Notes under the pieces: model-generated | What the model saw: only the letters and a program-made list of their open reading frames with translations | The model's database searches: none | Told to the model about the DNA's origin: nothing | Part shown: positions 24,086 through 35,962 of the stretch, piece by piece | Position numbering within the stretch: position 1 is the stretch's first letter | Layout of the letters: every line of letters begins with the position of its first letter | NCBI GenBank assembly: GCA_947495425.1 | Contig: CANLYR010000041.1 | Location: forward strand, 1-40,510 | Length of the DNA: 40,510 nucleotides | Reading direction: 5' to 3' | Origin: an uncultured Aquimarina sp. | Lineage (GTDB): Bacteria; Bacteroidota; Bacteroidia; Flavobacteriales; Flavobacteriaceae | Program-made: the position numbers and the translations under genes

Positions 24086-27077
24086 AATGAATCGTTTCTA
24101 TAGTTTCACATTCAAAATGTTGTTTCTCTTTTTTCTTGGGCGGCTTCGTTTTTAAGCCACTATTTTTAGCTTTTAACATGAACCCAGCTAGCTTATTTTT
24201 TTCTGAAGCAATAGCTTTTCGCATCGCTTTATCCTTTTCGAGATCAAAATAAATTGCACCTTCAATTATTGTTTTTTCAGCTTTGGCATATATAGAAAGA
24301 GGATGATCTGTCCAGAGTACCAAGTCTGCGTCTTTACCTATTTTAATACTGCCTACGCGATCATCTATATGTAGTAGTTTGGCAGGATGTAAGGTTACAA
24401 ATTTTAGCGCATCTTCTTCAGATACACCCCCGTATTTAACTGATTTTGCTGCTTCTTGATTTAGTCGACGTGACATCTCTGCATCATCACTATTGATTGC
24501 AGTAAGAACCCCTTGATCGTGCATTATGGCAGCATTGTAAGGGATTGCATCATTGACTTCAAACTTATATGCCCACCAATCAGAGAAGGTAGAGCCCCCA
24601 ACACCATGAGCCGCCATTTTATCAGCTACTTTATATCCTTCAAGAATATGAGTGAAGGTATTTACTCTAAAATTAAATTTCTCAGCAAGTTTCATTAGCA
24701 TATTAATTTCGCTTTGCACATAAGAATGGCAACTAATAAAGCGTTCTCCGTTTAGGATTTCTACCAAAGTTTCCATTTCGGTATCCTTGCGGTATGGCTT
24801 GCCACTTTTTTTGAGTTGTTCATAGGCTTTAGCTCTGTTAAAATAGTCTGTGTATACTTGTTCAACTCCCATCCGGGTTTGCGGAAATCTTGTATTACTG
24901 CCCCAGTTACTTTGCTTTACGTTTTCGCCTAAAGCAAATTTGATAAACTTAGGAGAATTCTTATATATTAAATTATCTGCGTTTTCTCCCCACTTTAATT
25001 TTATAATAGCTGATCGACCTCCAATAGGATTGGCAGAACCATGAAGAATTTGGATAGAAGTAACTCCCCCTGCAAGATTTCTATACATATTAATGTCATC
25101 TGGTGCAATGACATCTTCAATAGTTACTTCTGCAGTAGAATTATGTCCTGCTTCGTTAACAGCAGCAGTTACAATATGCGAATGTTCATCAATAATACCG
25201 GCGGTGATGTGTTTTCCTGAAGCATCTATCACCTTGGCGTTTCCTGCGCTTAGATTTTTACCAATGCCAGCAATCTTTCCATTTTTCACAAATACATCAG
25301 TTTCAGTTAAGATTCCATCAGTTTCATTAGTCCAGACTGTAGCATTTTTTAATAATATAGTTTCCGCTTTTGGTAATTGTGTATTGCCATATGCCAGATT
25401 GGGATAGGTAACCGGTACGATTTCAGGTTTATCTTTCTTTTCTGATGGTTTCTTGCTATCTTTTTTATCAGAATTATCGTCTGGTTTCTTTTTGGCTGTA
25501 AATGAAGTTTCAGAGCCATTAGGGAGTATAGCTTTACCACTCCAAAAATCCGAGGTGTTTCCAATAGCCGTTACGATACGGGTATACTTGGTTTTGGTTG
25601 TATCTGCATCAGTAAAAGTAATGGATATCCAATCGTTTTTATAATTGATTTTGGAGCCTAGTTTAGTTTCTCCAAGCTTTACTTCTGCCTTTGGTGCTGA
25701 CGGTTTTCCAGAAATTGACAGATCATATGTTTTTCCGGCTACAGCTAGTTCATATGTGCCATTAATATCGACAGCGGTCATATCATTAATTACATTTTTA
25801 TGCCCTTGTACCCAGTTTTCAAAAATGATATTATCTTTTGAAAATAATTCATCTTTTGTAATTAAAAAATTTGCGTATGCTCCTTTTTTAATACTTCCTA
25901 AAAGATCGCTCTTTCCTAAAATTTTTGCAGGAACGGTAGTTAAGGATGCCAAGGCTATCTTCTTATCCAAGCCATGATCTATAGCTTTCATCAACCGCGT
26001 TTTGAAATCTGTAATCTTTTTAAGGGTATGTGTGGTTAGTGAAAAAGTAACTCCATTTTTTGCTAAAACCGATGGGTTTGTTGGCGCTTGGTTCCAGTGG
26101 CGCATATCGCCAAGACTAATAATAGAGGTTGCATAAGGATCGGATACATCATAAGCATCAGGAAAATCGAGAGGAATGATATATTTTGCATTAGTAGCTT
26201 TTACATCATTGATTCTTGCATACTCATCACCACCGCCTACAATGGTATATTGAATGTTAAATTGATCTCCAATTTTATCTGCTCTAAAGCCATTAATACG
26301 ACTTCCTGCTTCAAAAATTTGTGGAAGGCTTTTATTTTTTTGTACAGCCTCTAACGCTAAATCTTTATTGTTGGCATTACCAGTAGCATACCATGCCGCA
26401 TCGTGATATACTTGTTTTAGTAAGGCTATTGCTCCCATTAATGAGGTTGGATAAACTTGTTTACTGGTATTACTTTTGGTAAACGACAAAAATTGAGCCG
26501 ATCGATCACTTAATAATCGTTCTCCATCGGTTCCATGGTTGTTTAAGGCAACCAATAGTCCGGTTCCTCGCATGATTCCGTCAGGCATATGGGTTTGTAG
26601 TGCTCCAAAGCCTTCTTTTAAATATGTTGTAGCTTTTTTGTCATCGTATTTGAAATGCGCTACAGAATTTGTTTCTGGCCGAATATGATCATTCCAGTAA
26701 TAGCCTTCTCGAGCAGCTTTCCATTGGGGCTGAGCACCTGGAGAGAATATACTACCTCCTTGTTTTTTAGGTTTTTTTATTCCGAAACTTGTAAAAGCAT
26801 CGATAAAAGAAGCATAGATATGTTTTTCTTTTAGATCTATAACCACACTATTATCCGGAATCGCTACAGATTTTCCAACATCAATAATTTTACCTTTTTG
26901 GATTACTAAAGTTCCGTTTTTAATCTCAGTGTCCGGATTGATATGAATTGTTGCATTTTTGAATACGGTGTAATTTGTGTCAGTGGTTTTAACTCCGTCG
27001 TTTTTTGGAAAGTATTCTTGAGCGTACGAAGCAAAGTATCCACATATCACCGTGAGTGATACTAGTAATTTTTTCAT
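24084..27077 (-). CDS. Large exported amidohydrolase: degenerate N-terminal domain fused to intact C-terminal domain
   Basis: 997 residues, with a signal peptide ending about residue 20 (SYAQ). Residues ~35-440 resemble an amidohydrolase domain (NATIHINPDTEIKNGTLVIQ) but have YASFIDAFTSFG (88-99) where the H-x-H ligands should be. A linker of beta-rich sequence (~440-530) and a very charged stretch (~530-553, Lys/Asp/Ser) leads to a second domain. That domain keeps IIDEHSHI (H632, H634), H784 (SCHSY), H810 (FTHILEG) and D864 (NSDDAE), the metal ligands of a binuclear amidohydrolase. The substrate is unknown; exported relatives are often called imidazolonepropionase- or dipeptidase-like. Probably co-transcribed with the 431-residue gene. 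Confidence 0.85.
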   Translation of the reverse strand: MKKLLVSLTVICGYFASYAQEYFPKNDGVKTTDTNYTVFKNATIHINPDTEIKNGTLVIQKGKIIDVGKSVAIPDNSVVIDLKEKHIYASFIDAFTSFGIKKPKKQGGSIFSPGAQPQWKAAREGYYWNDHIRPETNSVAHFKYDDKKATTYLKEGFGALQTHMPDGIMRGTGLLVALNNHGTDGERLLSDRSAQFLSFTKSNTSKQVYPTSLMGAIALLKQVYHDAAWYATGNANNKDLALEAVQKNKSLPQIFEAGSRINGFRADKIGDQFNIQYTIVGGGDEYARINDVKATNAKYIIPLDFPDAYDVSDPYATSIISLGDMRHWNQAPTNPSVLAKNGVTFSLTTHTLKKITDFKTRLMKAIDHGLDKKIALASLTTVPAKILGKSDLLGSIKKGAYANFLITKDELFSKDNIIFENWVQGHKNVINDMTAVDINGTYELAVAGKTYDLSISGKPSAPKAEVKLGETKLGSKINYKNDWISITFTDADTTKTKYTRIVTAIGNTSDFWSGKAILPNGSETSFTAKKKPDDNSDKKDSKKPSEKKDKPEIVPVTYPNLAYGNTQLPKAETILLKNATVWTNETDGILTETDVFVKNGKIAGIGKNLSAGNAKVIDASGKHITAGIIDEHSHIVTAAVNEAGHNSTAEVTIEDVIAPDDINMYRNLAGGVTSIQILHGSANPIGGRSAIIKLKWGENADNLIYKNSPKFIKFALGENVKQSNWGSNTRFPQTRMGVEQVYTDYFNRAKAYEQLKKSGKPYRKDTEMETLVEILNGERFISCHSYVQSEINMLMKLAEKFNFRVNTFTHILEGYKVADKMAAHGVGGSTFSDWWAYKFEVNDAIPYNAAIMHDQGVLTAINSDDAEMSRRLNQEAAKSVKYGGVSEEDALKFVTLHPAKLLHIDDRVGSIKIGKDADLVLWTDHPLSIYAKAEKTIIEGAIYFDLEKDKAMRKAIASEKNKLAGFMLKAKNSGLKTKPPKKKEKQHFECETIETIH

Positions 27078-27180
27078 CTGATTGAGTAACGTGTTTGAAT
27101 TGGATTAAAGATAGGAGTTGATAAAGAAACAGATTGTTAATTAATAATAATTTAACAAGGTAGAAATACTAAATAAAATT

Positions 27181-28263
27181 TTATGGGTGTGCACCGGTAA
27201 TTGGGTTCACCTTAAAGTAATTCACAAGTAGCGCTACTACATAGCTGTATGTTTCCATACCATCGGGCTGATTATTAGCCTTCAAATATTGGTCATAAGT
27301 ACTCTTGAAGATGGGTTCCAGAGGATTTTCATAAGATTCCCAGAATTCATTTACTTCTCGATAATTTGCTCGAATTCCAGGACGTAGCTTTTCTATAACA
27401 CAAATTGCTTTTTCTTCATTTCGTCTATAAAGATCGTTAAGGCAAAATTTTAAGGCAAAAGTTGTTCCACTATACTGAAAATATAAATCATCATAGTTTA
27501 TTGTGGTTAGTGCAGCTATAAAATTAGCTTCATTTTCTTTTGCAAATCCAAGTTGATGTGCTTCTTCATGGCAACTTGTTGTAGGCATTTTATAATTAAG
27601 AATTAGTCCGTTCACTTGAGCTTCATTAGTAATTGGATTCAAATAACCGCTAAAGCCCATATAGGTAAGTGGGATACTTAGCATAGATTTTTTAATACTT
27701 TTTGGGTGATAGGTAAGCCCCGGCAGTATAGCATTTAATTGATCGTAAGCAGGAATTGTCTTTTCAAATATTTCTTCTTTTGAATATGGCATCTGAACAG
27801 CAAGCGAATCATTTGATTCTAGTTTTTTGTGTAAAATATTAGCCTGAATAATTAATTTTTCTGAAACTGCTGTGAGTTCTTCTTCAGTATATTCATCGCT
27901 GATTTGTAAAATTTCATGCAGAGGGAGTCGATAATAATTCATTCCCCAAAGCATATGAAAACAAGCATAAACGATAGATAATGTAGCCCCCACATCTAAC
28001 AATACATTTTTCCAGATAACATCTTTTCTGAATACTTTTTTAATCAAAAAGCGGAGTAGTAAAATAATCAAAACACAATACAAAAGATCACCAAATGAAA
28101 AAGGAAGCCACCCAAAAACATAACGTAATGCTTTGGATATGTAAATAAAAATCCCATTACTATAAAACGACTCAACAAACTCAGGAAAAAATGAAATCAT
28201 TTTGATTATGACGATTTGTATAGGGAGTGCTATGGTAAGGATCAATTTGGTTCTACGCTGCAT
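27181..28263 (-). CDS. DUF3810-family membrane protein with HEEAH motif
   Basis: 360 residues. Hydrophobic segments at ~8-25, ~56-75 and ~88-108 anchor it; the rest is soluble. The motif H232-E-E-A-H236 with a following ENEANF (E245) is the layout of a zinc metallopeptidase active site (HExxH plus Glu), in the context TSCHEEAHQLGFAKENEANFIA. DUF3810 proteins are uncharacterised as far as I know; an intramembrane or envelope peptidase role is inferred from the motif. It stands alone, divergent from pepD. Confidence 0.82.
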   Translation of the reverse strand: MQRRTKLILTIALPIQIVIIKMISFFPEFVESFYSNGIFIYISKALRYVFGWLPFSFGDLLYCVLIILLLRFLIKKVFRKDVIWKNVLLDVGATLSIVYACFHMLWGMNYYRLPLHEILQISDEYTEEELTAVSEKLIIQANILHKKLESNDSLAVQMPYSKEEIFEKTIPAYDQLNAILPGLTYHPKSIKKSMLSIPLTYMGFSGYLNPITNEAQVNGLILNYKMPTTSCHEEAHQLGFAKENEANFIAALTTINYDDLYFQYSGTTFALKFCLNDLYRRNEEKAICVIEKLRPGIRANYREVNEFWESYENPLEPIFKSTYDQYLKANNQPDGMETYSYVVALLVNYFKVNPITGAHP

Positions 28264-28426
28264 TGGGTAAAGATATTTACAATTCTGAATTTAGAATGAA
28301 GAATTAAGAGTTTTTTATAAGATAAAATTTAATACATAACATTGGGATTTAGGATTTAAAATTGAGATTTTTGTCATGGAGTTATCTCAACATTCAACGT
28401 TAATAAAAGAATACAAAATATAAAGA

Positions 28427-29887
28427 ATGAATTCAGAAATAAGATTGCTAGAGCCAAAAGCACTTTGGAATAAATTTGCTGACCTAAATGCAGTACCCAG
28501 ACCATCAAAAAAAGAAGAACGTGTTATAAAATTTATGACAGATTTTGGAGCATCTCTTGGGTTAGCTACTGAAATAGATAAAGTAGGTAATGTTTTGATT
28601 AAAAAACCGGCCACACCGGGGATGAAAGATCGAAAAACGGTGGTAATGCAATCGCATCTGGATATGGTGCATCAAAAAAATGCCGATACCAATTTTGATT
28701 TTGATACTCAAGGTATAGCGATGCATATTGATGGAGATTGGGTAAGAGCAAAAGGAACTACGTTGGGAGCAGATAATGGTCTTGGAGTGGCGACAATCAT
28801 GGCAGTTTTGGAGTCAAAAGATATTGAACATCCAGCCATCGAAGCGCTGTTTACTATTGATGAAGAAACGGGGATGACCGGTGCGATTGGACTAGAAGCA
28901 GGATGGTTAACAGGAGATATCCTATTGAATCTGGATACCGAAGAAGATGACGAAATAGGAGTGGGCTGTGCCGGAGGAGTTGATGTTACCGCCAAAAGAA
29001 CCTATAAAGAAGAGGCTATTTCTGAAGGAAAATCTGGATATACCATTACAGTAAAAGGGCTCAACGGAGGGCATTCGGGAATGGATATTCATAAAGGTCT
29101 TGGCAATGCTAATAAAATTATGAATAGGTTACTATTTGATGGTTTTGAAAGCTTTGGATTACAAGTACACCAAATTCGTGGAGGAAGCCTGAGAAATGCA
29201 ATTCCCAGAGAAAGTGTTTCAACGGTTGTTGTAGATACAATCCAAACCAAAGCGTTTGAATTTGAAATTAACGAATTAGCCAAAACAATTAAACAAGAAT
29301 TGGCTATTGTTGATCCAAATCTAATGATTGAAGTGCATACTACAGATCTACCAGAACACGTAATGGATTTAGGCGTACAAGAAGGGGTCTTGAAAGCTAT
29401 GTATGCTGCTCATAATGGAGTGTATAGCATGAGTGCATCGATCACAGATCTTGTAGAAACTTCTAATAATATTGCTAAAGTAACCATTGCAGAAGGTGAG
29501 GTTACTATAAAATGTCTTACCCGAAGTAGTGTAGCATCTTCAAAAGAAGATTTGGTAAATAAATTAAGAGCCACTTTTGAATTGATAAGGTGTGAAGTGA
29601 CAACCGGCGGTGATTATCCAGGTTGGGCACCAAATATGAATTCTCCCATACTAAAAGTTTTGGATGAAGTATATCAAAAACTAAATGGAGAAAAAGCGCA
29701 TGTAGCAGCTTGCCATGCAGGACTAGAATGTGGAATTCTTGGGCAACACTACCCGGATATGGATATGATATCATTTGGACCTACTATTCTGGGAGCACAT
29801 TCGCCAGACGAGCGTGCTAGTATCTCTTCTGTACAGAAATATTGGAAATTTGTTCAAGAAATTTTAAAAGAGATTCCAAGCAAATAA
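28427..29887 (+). CDS. pepD: Aminoacyl-histidine dipeptidase (M20 family)
   Basis: A 486-residue zinc peptidase that splits Xaa-His and other dipeptides in the cytoplasm. The M20 metal ligands are visible: MQSHLDMV (H77), TLGADNGLGVA (D116), DEETGM (E146 catalytic, E147) and LDTEED (D170). The dimerisation or lid region has GGHSGMDIHKG. The ending GAHSPDERASISSVQKYW carries the last His ligand. Length and motifs fit PepD. No signal peptide. Confidence 0.94.
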   Translation: MNSEIRLLEPKALWNKFADLNAVPRPSKKEERVIKFMTDFGASLGLATEIDKVGNVLIKKPATPGMKDRKTVVMQSHLDMVHQKNADTNFDFDTQGIAMHIDGDWVRAKGTTLGADNGLGVATIMAVLESKDIEHPAIEALFTIDEETGMTGAIGLEAGWLTGDILLNLDTEEDDEIGVGCAGGVDVTAKRTYKEEAISEGKSGYTITVKGLNGGHSGMDIHKGLGNANKIMNRLLFDGFESFGLQVHQIRGGSLRNAIPRESVSTVVVDTIQTKAFEFEINELAKTIKQELAIVDPNLMIEVHTTDLPEHVMDLGVQEGVLKAMYAAHNGVYSMSASITDLVETSNNIAKVTIAEGEVTIKCLTRSSVASSKEDLVNKLRATFELIRCEVTTGGDYPGWAPNMNSPILKVLDEVYQKLNGEKAHVAACHAGLECGILGQHYPDMDMISFGPTILGAHSPDERASISSVQKYWKFVQEILKEIPSK

Positions 29888-29927
29888 TCAGGGTCTATTA
29901 ATTAGATTTAAGCTGAATAGCGTAATT

Positions 29928-30497
29928 ATGCAACAATACATGTCACATAAATTAGATGTAACCCTTGCTTTTTTATTTGCAGCATTGACTCTGGGCTTCA
30001 TTTTGTTAATGGTATTTAATACCTCTTTTTTTGAGTTTTCGTGGAAACGTCATCACAACCCTTTGAGTTGGTACATACGACCATTGATGTTATTGCCATT
30101 ATGTTACTTTGCGTACAAAAGAAGCTATGCCGGAATGCTATTTTCAATATTTACACTGGCAACTTCGATGATGTGGTTTTCTGAACCAGCGACTGATTCT
30201 GATCAGGCAAAAAGCTTTTTACAAATGGAAATCGATTATCTATCCGCTAATTGGAGCTTTACGAAAATTTTGATGACAATGTCTATACCAATAGTATTTG
30301 TTTTACTCGGAGTCACATTTTGGCGTAGAAAAGTATTCTGGGGTTTTTTGGTGCTTATACTGAGTATTATCATGAAAATGCTCTGGAGCGTATCTCAAGG
30401 TGGCGAATCGGGTTATGTGTTATTCCCTGCTGCAATTCTAGGTATCCTTACTTTTACTGTACTTCTATTTCTTGGTCAGAAAAAAAAGTGGCTATAG
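29928..30497 (+). CDS. Unknown small integral membrane protein
   Basis: 189 residues with about six hydrophobic segments (roughly 10-30, 48-62, 66-84, 112-130, 136-153, 160-183). The C-terminus GQKKKWL is basic and probably cytoplasmic. I recognise no family. It starts 40 bp after pepD on the same strand and may be read through from it. Confidence 0.65.
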   Translation: MQQYMSHKLDVTLAFLFAALTLGFILLMVFNTSFFEFSWKRHHNPLSWYIRPLMLLPLCYFAYKRSYAGMLFSIFTLATSMMWFSEPATDSDQAKSFLQMEIDYLSANWSFTKILMTMSIPIVFVLLGVTFWRRKVFWGFLVLILSIIMKMLWSVSQGGESGYVLFPAAILGILTFTVLLFLGQKKKWL

Positions 30498-30596
30498 ACC
30501 TTCCATAAAAGTAGGGGGTACAGATAAGATCAAATTTCAAACTTAAAATAGTTATATTGAATTATAAACAGATTGAATACAAATGAAGATAAAATA

Positions 30597-31070
30597 ATGA
30601 AAATAATTAGCCTCTTTATAGTAGTGGTAGGATTGTGTATTATTTCTTGCTCAAAAAATAAAGATACCAATACACAGAAACAGTATCAATCTAATCCCAT
30701 GATCGGAACATGGAAATTGATATCTGGAACCACGATAAAAGGAAAGGACACTATAATTACAAACTATACAAAAGAGCAGGAAATGATTAAAATTATCAAT
30801 AAAACTCATTTTGCATTTTTAAGGCACGACTTAAAAAAAGGAAGCGATAGTACTGCGATTTTTGTAGCAGGCGGAGGCAAATATACCTTGAAAGGAAATA
30901 CATATACCGAACATCTTGACTACTGTAATTTTAGAGCATGGGAAGGAAATAGTTTTGAACTTAAATTTGAAATCGAAGGCGATACGCTAATAACTAAAGG
31001 TATAGAGAAGATTGAAAACCTTGAAGTAAACCACTTAAATATAGAAAAATTTTATAGGGTGATTGACTGA
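30597..31070 (+). CDS. Small lipoprotein, lipocalin-like
   Basis: 157 residues from ATG 30597; an upstream in-frame ATG at 30573 would add eight polar residues before the signal. The signal ends CIISC (Cys18). The region NPMIGTWKLISGTTIKG starts a beta-rich domain and GTWKL is typical of the first strand in lipocalin-like domains of Bacteroidota. The later YTLKGNTYTEHLDYCNFRAWEG and LKFEIEGDTLITKG agree with an up-and-down barrel. Function unknown. It is followed 15 bp later by the serine hydrolase, so the two are likely an operon. Confidence 0.75.
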   Translation: MKIISLFIVVVGLCIISCSKNKDTNTQKQYQSNPMIGTWKLISGTTIKGKDTIITNYTKEQEMIKIINKTHFAFLRHDLKKGSDSTAIFVAGGGKYTLKGNTYTEHLDYCNFRAWEGNSFELKFEIEGDTLITKGIEKIENLEVNHLNIEKFYRVID

Positions 31071-31085
31071 AAAATAAAAAAGCAA

Positions 31086-32276
31086 ATGAAAGTACTACTA
31101 CTGTTTTTTAGTTTATTGATAGTTGGATGTTCTACCAAATCCGAAATTAATAGGTTAGATGGTTCTAAGATTAATGCATCTGAATTGTCCTTGAAAATTC
31201 AATCCCTTGTAAAATCTGCTAATGTAACTGGAATAGCAATTTCTATTTTTAATACCAATGAGATCGTTTTTAAAGAGGCATTTGGTTATGCTAATTATAA
31301 AACAAAGGACAGTTTGCAGACCGATCAGGTATTTTACGGAGCATCACTAAGCAAGGCCGTATTTGGATATTTAGTTGCAGATTTGGTAATTGATGGTACA
31401 ATAGAGCTTGATAGACCCTTGCAAGAGTATCTAGATGTACCCATACCACAGTTGCATTTTGAAAAAGAGTGGAAAGGATTTCAGGAAATTGCAGACGATA
31501 CGCGTTATGAAAAAGTAACAGCCAGGATGTGTCTTTCTCATACCACAGGGTTTCCGAACTGGAGATGGATAAATAGGCAAGGCGTATTTGAACCCGAAGG
31601 GAAATTACAATTTTATTTTGATCCAGGGACTCAATATAGCTATTCGGGTGAAGCGATGATGCTCCTACAATATGTTGTAGAGCATATTACAGGAAAAGGA
31701 CTTGAACAACTAGCGAGAGAACGAATTTTTAAGCCACTTAACATGGATATGACTAGCTATGTCTGGCAAAATCGATTTAAAGAAAATTATGTAAACGGGC
31801 ACACTAGCAATCAAGTAGTGTTGCAGAAAGATACAGAAGATGAAGCAGGTGCAGCGGGTTCATTAGAAACCACTTTGGATGATTATGAAAAATTTGTGAA
31901 ACACATCCTGCAACAATCAGGAAAACCCCCCAACGTAACCAAGCTTATGTTTACTCCCAACATCAAGATACAAAGTAAGATGCAATTTGGACCATTATCT
32001 CTTGAAAATACTGCTGAAAATGACAATATTGAATTGAACTACGGTTTAGGTTGGGGATTGTTGAGATCTCCATATGGATATGGTGCTTTTAAAGAAGGAC
32101 ATAGTGAAGGTTTTCAACATTACTCTATAATCTTTCCCGAAAAACAAATTGGGATTATAATACTTTCTAATAGTGATAATGCAGAACGTATATTCAAAGA
32201 ACTTTTAGAAATAAGTATTGCAGATATCTATACACCTTGGAGGTGGGAAAATTATATTCCATATGATAGTAAATGA
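31086..32276 (+). CDS. Serine hydrolase lipoprotein (beta-lactamase class C / penicillin-binding-like)
   Basis: 396 residues with a lipoprotein signal (LIVGC, Cys15). The nucleophile motif S-x-x-K is S87-L-S-K90 in FYGASLSKAVFGYL. The second motif, usually Y-x-N, reads YSG (in GTQYSYSGEAM). The third is GHSEGFQH in place of the classic KTG, a known variation in esterase-like members. This argues for an esterase or peptidase of the family rather than a true beta-lactamase. The protein is probably anchored at the outer membrane, facing the periplasm or surface. Confidence 0.85.
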   Translation: MKVLLLFFSLLIVGCSTKSEINRLDGSKINASELSLKIQSLVKSANVTGIAISIFNTNEIVFKEAFGYANYKTKDSLQTDQVFYGASLSKAVFGYLVADLVIDGTIELDRPLQEYLDVPIPQLHFEKEWKGFQEIADDTRYEKVTARMCLSHTTGFPNWRWINRQGVFEPEGKLQFYFDPGTQYSYSGEAMMLLQYVVEHITGKGLEQLARERIFKPLNMDMTSYVWQNRFKENYVNGHTSNQVVLQKDTEDEAGAAGSLETTLDDYEKFVKHILQQSGKPPNVTKLMFTPNIKIQSKMQFGPLSLENTAENDNIELNYGLGWGLLRSPYGYGAFKEGHSEGFQHYSIIFPEKQIGIIILSNSDNAERIFKELLEISIADIYTPWRWENYIPYDSK

Positions 32277-32341
32277 AAATAACAATTTTCTGCTACATCG
32301 AAAAATGTTTACACCTCAATAATAAGATTATTTATTTAATG

Positions 32342-32357
32342 TGTTAGGTAGCTAACA
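32342..32357. promoter_or_regulatory. Palindrome TGTTAG-N4-CTAACA, second copy
   Basis: TGTTAG (32342-32347), GTAG, CTAACA (32352-32357). It is the same 16-bp core as at 1082-1097 with a different centre. The ~350-bp distance to the next gene is long for an operator. Confidence 0.45.
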
Positions 32358-32378
32358 TATTATGTGTATTCATAATAT
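32357..32378. repeat. 8-bp inverted repeat next to the second palindrome
   Basis: ATATTATG (32357-32364) and CATAATAT (32371-32378) are exact inverted copies with a 6-base spacer, sharing one base with the TGTTAG palindrome. Confidence 0.5.
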
Positions 32379-32709
32379 TAGTTTTGATATACCAACTTAA
32401 AATAATCTTATCACATGAAAAATCCAATTATTTCTACCATTTGCTTTACAAATAAAATTTACATCTATTTTAATTTCGGTTGAGGGTGTTTTAGATAGCA
32501 TCATAGAAAATTCAAATTGTTTTTGACTCTTTTTTAAGTGTATTATAATCTTCAATAATCATTTGATTTTTTAAATATAATGCTTAAAACATATTCTTGA
32601 TAAACGGTATTTATATCACAAAAAAGTCAATACTTCACACATATTTGACTGTATTCCAGACCGAATGTATATCATTTTAATCATTTATTAATAGTTAACA
32701 TCACATATT

Positions 32710-33222
32710 ATGACTCTAAAACCCACTTTTTTAATTGTGAGTATTGTATTCACATTTCTAAACAACTGCACTACAAAGGCACAAAGTAAGGTCGGAGGCC
32801 ATTTTGGCTTTGTTCAACCTATAATAACAATACAGGATGGAGAAACCTCTGATGGATTTGATCCATATACTATTGGTTTCCCGATAGGAGTTACAATTCG
32901 AAAAAATGAAAAATTTGCTTTTGATATAGAACTAGTTCCATTTATAAGCGCTATCGAGAATACCGAAGGTAATACTGTTAGTGCTGTAAATGAATTATTG
33001 ATACATCCAGGGCTGCTTTGGGGTATGGGTAATAAACTCACATTTGGAAATCGACTTGCTTATGAAACCAAAAGTGGCAGGTATGGATTTACACCTCTTT
33101 TAAATAGAGGATTTTTATTAGGAAAAACTAACGCCTTTATAGAATTAGTGGCACCCGTAAGGGTAGGTAATGATCAAGAAATATCATTCACATTAGCCTT
33201 ACACATTGGAGTAGGTTTTTAA
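32710..33222 (+). CDS. Small exported protein, possible outer-membrane beta-barrel
   Basis: 170 residues. A signal-peptide-like N-terminus runs to about residue 25 (NCTTKAQ). The remainder alternates short beta strands with turns (GGHFGFVQPIITI, FAFDIELVPFISAIE, ISFTLALHIGVGF) and ends in Phe, as many outer-membrane barrel proteins do. It is short for a barrel, so an eight-stranded form is the most that fits. The family is not recognised. It may be regulated through the palindromes upstream; that is inference only. Confidence 0.6.
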   Translation: MTLKPTFLIVSIVFTFLNNCTTKAQSKVGGHFGFVQPIITIQDGETSDGFDPYTIGFPIGVTIRKNEKFAFDIELVPFISAIENTEGNTVSAVNELLIHPGLLWGMGNKLTFGNRLAYETKSGRYGFTPLLNRGFLLGKTNAFIELVAPVRVGNDQEISFTLALHIGVGF

Positions 33223-33337
33223 ACCTGGATTATGCAACAGAAAATCTATTACGGCCTGAAGCTGCTTCAAGCCTCATTACGAAGTTTTATTACATAATTC
33301 GGGTAAACCATAGACTTGCTAACCTAAGTATAGTAAT

Positions 33338-33365
33338 AGCTCTAGAGACAAGCAATAGAGCTTTT
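33338..33365 (+). terminator. Probable terminator after the barrel-like gene
   Basis: AGCTCTA (33338-33344) pairs with TAGAGCT (33356-33362), followed by TTT. It lies 116 bp after the stop codon and before katG. Confidence 0.55.
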
Positions 33366-33469
33366 ACTTCATTTTTGTAGATGATTTTTGATTCAATCAT
33401 AGAAACAATCTATAATGTCAGTTTTTATCTGCACTAAAATACATCTAAATTTAAGCATCAATAATTTAA

Positions 33470-35782
<2,313 letters not shown>

Positions 35783-35907
35783 GATGAATTCATTTTAGGA
35801 TACAGTAATTTTATGATAAATCCATCTGGTTATTAATACGAGGTGGATTTTTTCATGATATTTAAGGTGTAGTGGAACGATATTTCAAGACAGAACAGAT
35901 TTGCAAA

Positions 35908-35940
35908 ACAAAAAAGCGCCCAGATACATCCGGGCGCTTT
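35908..35940 (-). terminator. Terminator of the PPIase-gldI-DHH operon
   Basis: AAAGCGCCC (35913-35921) pairs with GGGCGCTTT (35932-35940). Read on the minus strand it is followed by TTTTTTG, just after the stop of the isomerase gene. Confidence 0.8.
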
Positions 35941-35962
35941 CAATATGTTGTTTTAACTACGA

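Larger units (their letters stand above)
32277..32709. other. 433-bp intergenic region with two palindromes
   Basis: No gene is evident; the longest start-to-stop reading, ATG 32415 to a TGA some 22 codons on, is too short to credit. The notable parts are TGTTAG-N4-CTAACA (32342-32357) and an 8-bp inverted repeat (32357-32378). The rest (32400-32700) is AT-rich with T tracts and may be decayed sequence. Confidence 0.55.

Noticed and set aside
24513..26354. Several plus-strand open frames opposite the large amidohydrolase gene
   Set aside because: All lie antisense to one long gene with clear family motifs, and none has a recognisable product.
31086..32276. Serine hydrolase considered as a true beta-lactamase
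   Set aside because: The second motif is YSG rather than YxN, the KTG box is replaced, and the context is an ordinary lipoprotein operon; an esterase-type member fits better.
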